Below, piece by piece: positions 22,815 through 33,300 of a stretch of DNA of 64,000 bases. How positions within the stretch are numbered: the stretch's first letter is position 1; every line of letters begins with the position of its first letter. The notes beneath the pieces were generated by a model, which searched no databases, was not told the DNA's origin, and saw only the letters and a program-made list of their open reading frames with translations. The position numbers were made by a program, and so were the translations under genes. The DNA comes from Manduca sexta (Eukaryota; Arthropoda; Insecta; Lepidoptera; Sphingidae): positions 186,001 to 250,000 of the forward strand of contig NC_051115.1 in assembly GCF_014839805.1 (NCBI RefSeq). Direction: 5' to 3'.

Positions 22815-23068
22815 ATAGTTATCTGAATAACAAAGATTCATTTTCGGTAACATAAAGATATATTTGAATATCAAGATGTTTTTTCCATAAAGCTCAGAAT
22901 GTTCTTTGCAAAGCATTGGCATTTGGCACAAATTCTTGAAAAAATGAATTACTATAAAGATACAAAATATATTGTTTTCGGAATAACAAAGATTAATTTT
23001 CGTTAATACTAATATATATTTGAATATCAAGATGTTTTTCTTAAAGCTCAGAATTTTCTTTTCATAGT
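22815..23068. repeat. imperfect tandem duplication, about 155 bp period
   Basis: The phrase ATTTGAATATCAAGATGTTT and the following AAAGCTCAGAAT occur twice (22863 and 23021). Each is preceded by ATAACAAAGATT. Confidence 0.55.
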
Positions 23069-23304
23069 GGGCCAAATACTTAGAAAAATTTTAATTAAAA
23101 AAATATATATATATTTATTAGATACAATAGCTAAATATATCGTTCCTTGACTTTTAACCGACAGGGCAGAAAGAGCTAATTAGTGAAAAAAAAAGTCAAA
23201 AAATCATATTTAACAATTAACATCAGTCAAGAAAGCTACATTATTAACTTTAATATGTACTACTACTCCACTACCTGTACTACAACTATTCAATGACGTA
23301 AATT

Positions 23305-23595
23305 TTATACACAAACGTCCACATAAACTATTTGTTCAACTGAACTAAAATTCCAAACAAAACGTCACTGTTATAACCTATTTATTCACTTGAACAACAA
23401 ATAATTTTATTTATTTGACTAATATTGTTTATTCACATCCAGGTTTACACTTAGACTCGAGTTCTAATATGAGTGTCACTCCGTACATAACCGCATGCTG
23501 TCAATGTTGAAATCATACTAAGTCAGGTGTACGGATTGCAGTACAGCTGTACTCAGCTGAGTCACGCCAGATCTAGTATGTAGTACATATATATC
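23305..23595 (+). repeat. family L repeat
   Basis: Second copy of the repeat at 5045-5325, same orientation. Confidence 0.6.
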
Positions 23596-23729
23596 GTTGC
23601 TACTACTATGCGATACGACTAGAAAGTGTGCAAATACCTTTAGAACAAAAATGACAAAAAAACTGTACTTACCAACTGCTTCTTCAATGGTTATATGTTA
23701 TCCAAAAAAAAAATAACCTGTTCAAATAC

Positions 23730-23850
23730 ATCACGCCTTTATAAGCGAAGGGGTAGACAGAGTTGCAACCATCTAGTCGCCATGTGTATTCCGTCCCATG
23801 ATAGCCTATCGCCATATCAGACATATATTACCAACCTGATACTGAGCAAA
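23730..23850 (-). repeat. family B SINE, 3' part
   Basis: CATCACGCCTTTATAAGCG and GTGTATTCCGTCCCATGATA match the body of family B on the minus strand; the tRNA-like head is absent. Confidence 0.6.
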
Positions 23851-23987
23851 ACTATGTTTTTTAGTGTAATGGACGTTGCTCTTTGCAATCTTATATATAG
23901 ATCAGAGTAGAATTACTTTTATTACTATTAGTTATATCATTTTTTAAATTGATAACACTGTGCCATTAAATGATCAAGAATTCTTAC

Positions 23988-24250
23988 ACCCTTATTCATA
24001 ACCGTTATTTATCTAAGGACGGAGCATTGCTGTGATAACAAGTCTGTTTCTCAGCCTTTTTTATCTGACAGCTTGCTGTTTGCTCAGCTTTGTTTATCTG
24101 ACAGCCTAGTTCAAGTTGTATCTCAATATTAGCCAATCACAACGGCCCTATGTCTACGCACTGCGGCTGCCATGCCGTCAGCACTGAGAAACAGACTTGT
24201 TATCGCAGCAATGCTCCGTCCTTAGATAAATAACGTCTATGAATAAGGGG
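23988..24250. mobile_element. family K MITE
   Basis: Palindromic ends: CCTTATTCATA, then TTATTTATCTAAGGACGGAG, then AACAAGTCTGTTTCTCAG on the left; the inverse on the right, ending ATGAATAAGGGGG. About 60-bp terminal inverted repeats. The copy at 50109-50347 is closely related. Confidence 0.8.
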
Positions 24251-24514
24251 GCTAGTTTTTGAAACACTACATCTCAATACAATGATGACATGTCACTGGT
24301 CGACTTAATTATCTGTTTTCAAACGATTCCAATCTTAATCTTACAAACAATTCTGAAAACAAACTAAAAAAAATTCTAACGTCTCAAAAAAACTTAGCTT
24401 AGGATATCACAAATACGAAACGACTCTGTTGTTTGTGAGATACTACGTTGTTTATTGTGATTGGTTGAAACTAACACGTGATAGACGTATTGGTTTCTCG
24501 ACCAATCACCATTT

Positions 24515-24850
24515 AAATAGGGTAGTTGCCTATTCTAAATACATTTATCAAAGATGTATTTCATTCAATATCTATCGGAAAGGAATTTTTAAAATCCACG
24601 CAATAATAAATAAGTTATAAAGCTTTGAAATTTGGTGGAAAGGGAAGCTGTCAAATTACAGTAATAGTGTATTGTGACGTCACTCAGTGCCACCGGACAT
24701 AACGCTGCGTGAGTGAGAAAAGGACAGCGATATCCCCACCACGCCACACTTTTGCTCACAATATTTCAAATACGAATAACTGTTTCATTTTTCACCAATT
24801 TTGATGATGATTTCACAGAATTCCTTTTTCATATTATTATCTGTTACATA
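24515..24850 (+). repeat. family G repeat
   Basis: AAAATCCACGCAATAATAAA, TGTGACGTCACTCAGTG, GACAGCGATATCCCCACC and TTTTGATGATGATTTCACAG occur in order. Confidence 0.7.
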
Positions 24851-25182
24851 TAAAATAATACTAAATCAAACATAGAAAACAACCCTATTAAACATTGACT
24901 TATGAATTCCCATTTTTGTGACATTCTGAGGGCTTGATTGATCCATTTTTGCGTTGGATAGGAAAAAAAGATTGGGATCGTTTGTTAAATACGTATAAAC
25001 AATCTCGATATCTAGAAAATAGTACAATAAAATTAAATTTAATAACTGATTGTGTTCATTTCAGTGAATACAAACAAACCTTAAACTATTTAGGTGTTTC
25101 TGCAAAATCAAATCACGCGTCAGCGATAATGGTCTAAAATAAAAATTAAAAAAAAGTTATGTATGAAGCTATAGTCTATTGC

Positions 25183-28100
25183 CTATTCCTCGGAGGCAGC
25201 TGGTCGGTAAGTCTTGATGCCTTCCATCCTCGCTTTCCTCCTCTCTGATCTGGTGGCTCCACGGATCTTGGTTATGATGTGAGGTCCCTTCTTCGATGGG
25301 TCTGGTATGTAGGTAGTTGTCACTTCCTGGGGATGTTTAAAATAATTAATATATATAAAAAATCCCCATTTCCCTTGGTCACGCCATCACGCGTGAACGG
25401 CTGGACCGATTTCACTATTATTTTTTGTTGTTTTTGTTATTGTTAGAAGATGGTTCTTATGAAAGAAAAAAAATTTCAAAAATTGCGCGGAAAATTAGAA
25501 AATTTAAGAAAACTTAACGAAAATATTAATTTTATATAACTGTCAATTGTTTGAAATAACTGTCAGCGATTGACAGAATGCGCGCTGCAAATTCATAGTT
25601 AAGACGGGACAACGTCTGTCGGGTCAACTAGTTAATTATAGCTAGCATACATAGGTGTCAGATTTCAGCCCTGGAAGGTACCAGAGGGGAACAAATGGGG
25701 AATTTCTTAATTTCAGTAATTAACACCCACATATAAAAATGTATTTCTTTTTATTAGGGCATGGCAGAGTGACCCCCACTGCATCTGATGGTAAGTGGGG
25801 TCCAATAGAATGTCGACTTAGAGATGATTACTGACAGTCGACACAATTATGCTTGTTGGAGTCGGATATACACAGGCTGATCCCGGAATGCTTACGTGAG
25901 CCACTATGGCAGGTTTTAGCACCTTGTGTACGGTCGCTACCCGGGCGGATATAAAATATATCCTACCACCAGCAAATTAGGAATTAAGGCATCCATACTT
26001 TTCAGGTAAATTCAATTCGCACCTTATGCAAATAAGGTCGCTTTTGCCGTATCACGATAAGCACTCGCAACGCATTCATATTTTCTATACAGCCATTAAC
26101 CATATAGCTATTTTATTTAGCTTTTATTTATTAAGCATTCAGTTTGTGATTAATGTAAAAATTCAAGCTATGTCCTTTCTTCTGTACAGTCTTACTCCAT
26201 ACAAAAGATCAAAATCAGTTCAATTATTTAATACTAAGCAGTGTATACTGCCGTGGTAAGCTCAAAAGCGGAATCTAAAAAGAAACAAAATTTTGATTTT
26301 TATGTTGTCTTAGCTTAAAGAAATAACCATCCAATAAACTTACCTAAATAACAATATCTTGTTTAGAACTTGTTAAAAAAAATCTTAAAAAAGTTTCTCT
26401 ATCTCAGTTTTACATACAAAACTATAAAACTATATTTACAAAACTTTGATTATCTCAAAATAAGGTTTCCCTGACATACCGCTTTTGCGCTTAGCATGGC
26501 AGTATATATGCCACTTCGTTATGAAGCCCTCGATATACAGGATAATTTTGACATCGCGTTACTAAATGAAACCACATACTTATCTACTTGAAAATAACAC
26601 TACAATAAGCTATTGGAACTGTAGATATATATTGAATAATGTAAGTTTAGACCAAAAGAAATATTAATAAAAAGTAATTTTAATTTTACACGCCCTAATA
26701 CCACTACTATTCTAAAAGAATTCACAGCAACGGCAACATCACCCTTACACCCAGAAATACCCTCAGTCACAAAATAAAACTGAGATTTTTTTCATTATTC
26801 ATCTATAATTATCGGTATAATGTTATGAAGAAGTAGAGACAAGTATGTGGCTATACTGGGTCATTTTGTCATTTTTACTAAATGAAACCACATGCTTCTA
26901 CTTAGAAACAACACTTTACAATAAGTTATTTGCGCCTTAGACGTAAAATAAAAAAAGTGTAAGTTTCTAAACAAAATAAATATTAATAAAAAGTTATTTT
27001 AATTTTACGCGCCCTAATGCCACTACTCCTACTCTAAGAGAATTAATCGCAGTGGCAACTTCAGCCTTTCACTCATAAATACACTCACGCACACGCCATA
27101 TTCGCATCAAACTAAAAAATAATCAAAAAATCTGAAAACTAAAACGAGGATTTTTGGTGAAAATATTCATTATTAATAGATTTTTGGCACAATGTCAACA
27201 AAGGTAGACTAGTATCATTTAGTAATGCAATATCAAAATGACCCTATAAATCTCAAATCAAAGGCATACTAGTCAGTATAAAAACTTTTGTGGATTACAA
27301 GCCATCATACATACATCGTCCCAATTCTCTTCACTCTGTATGATCGGGGGCGCTGAGAGCTCCACTGCGGGTTTGTAGTCATCGTCTGTGATGTAAATCT
27401 GCGAGTCCAGCATTATTCTCTTGGGACAGACTGTCACATGAAACTGCGGAAATATAAATAAAATTAAATCTGGTTATATAGACACTGAAGAGACTGCCTA
27501 ATCTGGATCTTATCTGACAGATATGCAGAATATCCATTTGTAGGATTCTATGCATCTAAAGCAGTGGTTCCCAAACTTTTTTTTCACACAGACCTATTTT
27601 AAAATCTTGCAGGTTCCTGTGGTCTTCTCATAAACCCATTTCATAATTTTGCTGGTTTTGGTGGACTTTTTTTTGGTTTTGCAGAGAAAGTTCATTACAA
27701 CTGTCGCCCAACCATCGCGGAGGGCGTCTGGACAGTTGTGTTATGGTCACCGTGCCTTACGACCCGTATCAATATTATCTACCTACCTCAATAGGTGAAC
27801 TCAAGCCGACATTTTAGTACTTTACCATGAAACCAGATAAAGTTTAAGAATTGTAGACCCCCACTTTTAGGTCAAGCCAACATAGATCCCCATCAAGTCT
27901 CCCGTGGACCCCTAGGAGTCCACCTGGACCACTTTGGGAATCAACGATCTAAAGGAACCCTTGTAGGATCATTTCGTTTGCCTGTCTGTGTTATGACCAT
28001 TTTCTCAGGAACAAGTACAGCGAAGTTGAAATTAATATTGAATACTCGTTCTAAAGCCTCTTTGAAAAATCAAACTTGTAAATCAACATGATTGAAAGAT

Positions 28101-28414
28101 ATGACCATTTATGATGCCTATTTTGCGATTTCATTAGGGAATCAAAATCTATAACGTCCTGTGGACATAGAATCACAAATCTTGACAAGCAATATCTTAC
28201 AGTACAAAGTTGGAGTGGAATTCAAAGTGAAAGCACTTACATCCAGCTCTACATCATTGATAACATGCGTAGCATCAAAGGGACATAACACTTTCTTGCA
28301 ATTAGGATGCTGTTTCCTGCATTTCTGAAGGTGGATATGCATCCGATAGTGTTCCACTTGATGCGCCATCTCGTATGGACAGGTCATGAGCTGGTTGGGT
28401 TTGGGATTGGCCAT
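25183..28414 (-). CDS. Gtsf1: gametocyte-specific factor 1 / Asterix, piRNA pathway zinc-finger protein
   Basis: Three coding exons on the minus strand, all phase 0: 28414-28241 (58 codons), 27443-27315 (43 codons) and 25326-25183 (47 codons and TAG), giving 148 aa. Donors are GTAAGT and GTATGT; acceptors TTCCGCAG and ATCCCCAG. Two CHHC U11-48K-type zinc fingers follow the family spacing C-X5-H-X9-H-X3-C exactly: C12, H18, H28, C32 and C44, H50, H60, C64. The second finger is split by intron 1, which supports that junction. A conserved acidic/Trp tail (SEENWDDE, W99) is followed by a basic C-terminus (RGATRSERRKARM). In flies Asterix works with nuclear Piwi in transcriptional silencing; in mammals and silkworm GTSF1 proteins stimulate or assist PIWI slicing. 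Trp motifs of this tail bind PIWI in the family. A 3' splice site (CCTTTACAG) lies 4 bases before the ATG, so a noncoding 5' exon exists further up, toward FKBP6. A poly(A) signal ATTAAA is at 25043-25038. Introns hold family D and O repeats and a hAT MITE. Confidence 0.93.
25767..25976 (+). repeat. family D repeat
   Basis: From GTGACCCCCACTGCATCTG to TATATCCTACCACCAGC, antisense in intron 2 of Gtsf1. Confidence 0.75.
26561..27115 (+). repeat. family O, two tandem copies, period 316 bp
   Basis: ACTAAATGAAACCACATRCT begins at 26561 and again at 26877. Both units contain AATATTAATAAAAAGT, ACGCGCCCTAATRCCACTAC-like and CACGCCATATTCG-type blocks. Related sequence lies at 11330-11480 and inverted near 50650-50810. 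It lies in intron 2 of Gtsf1. Confidence 0.6.
27562..27946. mobile_element. hAT-like MITE with 8-bp TSD
   Basis: Ends CAGTGGTTCCCAAAC and TTTGGGAATCAACG form imperfect terminal inverted repeats. The 8-bp duplication ATCTAAAG flanks it exactly (27554-27561 and 27947-27954). The size, ends and TSD length fit a nonautonomous hAT element. It lies in intron 1 of Gtsf1. Confidence 0.85.
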
Positions 28415-28463
28415 TGTCTGTAAAGGAATGAAGTTCTTTTAATATATATTAATGTTATTTATT

Positions 28464-28746
28464 TATCTGTATTATATACTGTGTCATTGTTGGGCACAGG
28501 CATCTTCTACTACTGAGAGGGATTAGGCCATAGTCCACCACGCTGGCCTAATGTGCTAAACTTCATATACCCTCAAAATTCCTACAGAGAACTTCTCAGG
28601 TGTGCAGGTTTCCTCACAATGTTTTCATGATTCACAATAATACACACATAATATTGTTAGAAGTCAGAGGTGTGTGCCCTTAGGTCTCAAACCTGTGGAC
28701 ATTTGTCTTGGCTGTCCATTCCCCAACCAACTAGGCTATTGCCACT
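28464..28746 (-). repeat. family A SINE
   Basis: TGTATTATATACTG to CAACTAGGCTATTGCC on the plus strand is the reverse of the family order. It lies immediately upstream of the Gtsf1 start codon, within its probable 5' UTR intron. Confidence 0.8.
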
Positions 28747-28798
28747 TTTTTTAAAGACATAATGAAAAATAAAAATACACCATAATAATAAAACAAAA

Positions 28799-28989
28799 TT
28801 TCGTCGTATTAAATTTTAAAGGCCGAAATATCCATGCATATTAATTATTTTTACGTTTATCTTTCAACTGCGAGAACTAATCACTAACTAGACGTGAATT
28901 TAAATTCTTTACTTGTCAATACTTGTTTAGTTACCCAGATTAAAGGTGAAACAAAATGTATGAAAATGGACCTTAAGCTATCACCTTAA
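28799..28989 (+). repeat. family I MITE, one arm only
   Basis: Matches the right arm of the complete copy at 51769-52106 (TTTTAAAGGCCGAAATATCC to ATGAAAATGGACCTTAAG) and ends in TTAA at 28986-28989. Confidence 0.7.
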
Positions 28990-28995
28990 TTCATG

Positions 28996-29432
28996 CTTAT
29001 TGCCAACATTAAGTTATGGGTGCCAAACATGGGCTGTGACACGAAATCTCCAACACAAATTAAGAACTTGCCAGACGAGCATGGAGCGAAACATCCTCAG
29101 CTACAAAATAAATGACAGAAAGCGGCACACATTTTATTTTTTATTTTATTTATTTGTGATAAATAAACAATCATACAATATTATATACAAGTGAAATTAC
29201 ATGTATGTTTGAGATAATTGATAAATAATTACACTATCCACAGTTTATAGATCCACATGGGAATCATAACAAAAGTCGAATATATAACCAAGAAAACTCA
29301 GCAACTTAAATGGCGCTGGTCAGGTCACATGCTAAGAGAGGTAATTACAAAATGGACTAAAGATCTTACCGAACAGAGTCCGAATACAACACTAAAAGAA
29401 AGAGACAACAGATGTTCCACACACAAACAACA
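28996..29432 (+). pseudogene. LINE reverse transcriptase C-terminal fragment with insertion
   Basis: Frame 29000 reads PTLSYGCQTWAVTRN, CQTSMERNILSYKINDRKRH; frame 29257 reads ITKVEYITKKTQQLKWRWSG and HMLREVITKWTKDL. These are consecutive blocks of the C-terminal domain of lepidopteran non-LTR reverse transcriptases. Between them an AT-rich segment of about 130 bases (29128-29255) has been inserted. Dead copy. Confidence 0.8.
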
Positions 29433-29520
29433 TCACGCATTTATCCCCGAAGCGGTATACAGAGGCCCAACAAGGACACCCAGTTTTCGTTAAGTGTGTT
29501 TTGCCTGTCCGTAATTGGAA
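29433..29520 (-). repeat. family B SINE, 3' fragment
   Basis: CATCACGCATTTATCCCCG to TTAAGTGTGTTTTGCC matches the body end of family B. Confidence 0.6.
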
Positions 29521-29559
29521 AGCATTTCATCCTTATAGACGGAATAGGGCTCCCTTACA

Positions 29560-30318
29560 TTAATATACAAACGTAAATCCCGCAAGTTTGATTTGCAAAA
29601 ACCAGCTTTACTGATACAATTTTCGGGATTTTGCTATAAATTTCTGTGCAATTTCTTTAATGATTAGGTAGTAAATTCGTTTGGAAGCTGTAATTACACT
29701 TTATTAAACTCATCTGGGTAATAAATGAAAAAAAAATGCGTCTTTGTTAAAATACCGCGCATATATAAAAAATGTATTATTATTGAACCATATAAATAAG
29801 TTCAGTCGTACCTTTTTTTAAAGTTCGTGGCCGCAGTTGAGGATATTTTATTGTTTCGAGCAATTTCAAAACTCAAATGCAGTAGAAGTTTATTTTTACA
29901 AAACTTAAAAACGAGTAATATTGGTTGACTGATGAACAGGTCAAAACTCAAACATCAAATGTCAACACGACAGAATGAATGTAATGATAAGAGTGGGCTC
30001 GGTCGTTATTGTTTCGGCAAAATAATATAAATATAAATAAAGCGCCAGTGTACTTTAACTGCCGCTAAAACATTATTAAGTACTCGTGCTTGTGCCTTAA
30101 TCCCTTGAGATGTTATTTAAATTATAATACAAATAATATTATGTATCTGAATATCAAATCATTGATCAGTTTTACACATCACTATCCATTCACTCTTTTA
30201 TTCACTCCTGTCAATGATGTATTGAGATTGAAAGTTGTTTTAGTCAAAATATTCATATTTTTGTAAGCTTTACCCTATTTTTAGAGCATAAAATACTTGT
30301 AAACTGCATATAGTGATA
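29560..30318. promoter_or_regulatory. intergenic region between divergent Gtsf1 and FKBP6
   Basis: No coding frame. It should contain the FKBP6 promoter (start codon at 30319) and possibly the Gtsf1 first noncoding exon: on the minus strand AAAAG/GTACGA near 29815 is a possible donor. No TATA box stands out at a convincing distance from either gene. Confidence 0.4.
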
Positions 30319-33300
30319 ATGGAGGAAGTTTCGAAAGATCCCGTCCAGTTTTCCAAAGGAATTAATTTAAGGTAAGTAAATGAACAATGTTTTCGCGGTT
30401 TGCCTATCACATTCTTACCCTTTTTTTACATTCTAGTCTCTATCTAAGTATCATAAAGTTGAAATTAGCTTGTGTATTAGATTTTTAGATCGCGTTCCAT
30501 TAAAGTTTAAAATTTTTTAGCATTCACGAAATATTGTCTATTTCACACAAAGAAAAAGTACAGGAGCCTATTTAGAAAGGTAGCGGTGTAAGTGTTAAAA
30601 GCAAAATAAATCCTGAAACTCTATGGATAAAAAAAATATATTTTGTAAAATTCCTAATTTGAATTATAACTTTTTTTTTAGTGAATTGATGACCTCGGAA
30701 ACCGAATTTCACATAGACTTAGATTTTAAGAAGAGTAATGTTAACCCAATGATAAATGCTGATGAAGATTTGTTTCCCGATATGGATGAAGAAGGCGACA
30801 GGTAACATTATTACACTATTGCCGTATAAAAAAGATTACGATGCAAATTTGTATGAGAGTTAGTTCCTGTTTGAATCATAGGATAATTTTGTACTTGGTA
30901 TGTGACGTTGTTGTCGAGACCTAAATGATGAAAGGTACATGATCTGTGGCAGGATAACGTCTACCAACCCCACTAATAAATAATAATATCAGCCCTGTAT
31001 TATATACTGTCCCACTGTTGGGCACGGGCCTCCTATACTACTGAGAGAGATTAGGCCTTAGCCCACCACGCTATAGTGCGGATTGGTAGACTTCACACAC
31101 CCTCAAAAGTACAATAGAGAACTTTTCAGGTATACAGGTTTCCTTACGATGTTTTCCTTTACCGTTAAAGCAAGCGATAATTCACAAAGAATACACACAT
31201 GATTTTTCGAAACGTCAGAGTTGTGTACCTTTGGGATTTGAACCTGCGGACATTCCTCTCGGCAGCCCGTTCCACAAACAACCAGGCTATTGCCGCTTTT
31301 ATAATAAATAAACATACAAATTTATATTATTAATGTGCATTTAAATCAGAAAACTTAACCGTAACCGGTCTTCTCAGTGACACAGAAGACGTGTTAAAGA
31401 GAATAGAAGAGAGCACAGACAAGATGATGCTGTCGTCGCCTGATTACCACTCGTTCGAGAAGCTCGCTGTAAACATGATTGATTGCGTCGCGAGTGGGGA
31501 TGTCAAGATACTCGTCATTGAAGAAGGTACGTTGTACTGATGGCCACTAGGTGGTTTATTGTATGCAAGATTCTGTCTGTAGGTGTCGTTTCAATGGGTA
31601 TTTCTGCAAGGAGTGTACACTGCTGTGTTTAAACATTGTAGCTTGTATTAGGTATTAAAATATCTAATGACGAGTGTTTTTTTGCGAATGAGGTTCTTGA
31701 ATCCTCCGGCTTAGCGACGACAGGGTCCTGGAGGAATGTAGGGAGGAAGTAGCTGGGAAGGAAGTATAAAAGATAAGAAAACCTCTTAGGGTGGAAGGAA
31801 GGGACAAGGCCAGGAAATATTCGCGAGCCCCTATAGGCCTTAATGTAAATTGGCAGCCATGAGGTATACACACTGAACTATGTGTCTAGGGCCGCGACAA
31901 ATGTCCCCCGTCCATGGGCATGGGTTGTGTGCTGTGAAATGCCTCAGTGGCGTAGTTGTAATCTGCCCGGAGCATGAGTATGAATATCTCGGTCTTTGAT
32001 TCGCATCCCGGGTCGAGCCAACAATTATAATATAAGTTTTATCCCAGGTGACGGTCCACTAGTGCCAGTAGACGCGGAGGTGACGATACACTACGCAGCG
32101 TATTGGGAAAAAGCGAAGATACCATTTGATTCTACCCTCACCATGAATCAGGGTGCTCCAAAGGTAAATCATGAGAGTTATATTTAAATTAATATATAGG
32201 GCATATATATCACGTGCACGGCATTGTGACCCCACTGCACCTGATGGTAAGTGGAGTGGCGTCCAATAGAATGTCGACTGATGAGAGATGATTATTCCTT
32301 ATCAGTCGACACAATTATGCCGGCATTTTGGAACCGCATATACACAGGCTGATCTCGAAACGCTTACGTGGGCCACTATGGCGGGTTTTAACACCTTGTA
32401 TACGATGGTCGCTATCCGAGCGGATATAAAATTAGACACTTGTACATATTATTTTTTATTATAATATTATTGTACTGTGTGTACTTAGTATATAAGCTAT
32501 GTAACGTATTGTAATAAGTTAGTATAATGAGTGCAGTCCAATAAAGAACCTGAAACCATCAACACGTCTCTACATATATACACATCCTTCTATTACATTA
32601 TAAATAACAACAATGTATCATTCATTGTTACGCTTATTTATCAAAATCTTTACAAATTGCAGCGTATACGCCTTGGAGCCGGTAATATCATACCCGGTCT
32701 AGAGATAGGTTTAACGACAGTCAAAGGTCCAACAGCGCGGTTCAACCTGCTGGTGCAGCCGGCCGCGGCGTGGGGCCCGCGGGGCGTGCCCCCCAGGATC
32801 CGTCCGGAGCCGGCCCTGTTTGTCATAGTGTTGTACGATGTTAAGGATAACCAGGCCGCTGTAAGGTGATTATAATTTATTTTTATTGCTTTGAATGACG
32901 AGACGAGCTTGCCGTTCGTCTGAAGGTAAGCGATACGACCGCCCATAAACTGTAGAAACACCACGCATTTATTCCCGAAGGGGTATGCCGAGGCGCAACT
33001 AAGGCACCCACTTTTCGCCAAGTGTGTTCCGTCCCATGATGTGATAGGGGGCGAGCCTATCGCCATATCGGACACAAATTCCAGACTCCGGGCTAATACT
33101 GAGCAGAAAAACCTAAATATCACTTTGCCAGACCCAAGATTCGAAGCCAGGACCTCAGAGCGCTGTCGTACCGCGCATGCAGTACAACTACGCCACCGAG
33201 GCAGGTAGAAACACCAACACCTTGAATTACAAAGTATTGTTTGGTATTCCACAGCGCTCGTCATCCTGAAACATGAGATGTCTTATTATGTCCAGTAGTT

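Noticed and set aside
32650..33264. Minus-strand 204-codon frame
   Set aside because: Antisense of FKBP6 exon 5 joined to SINE sequence; no protein family seen.
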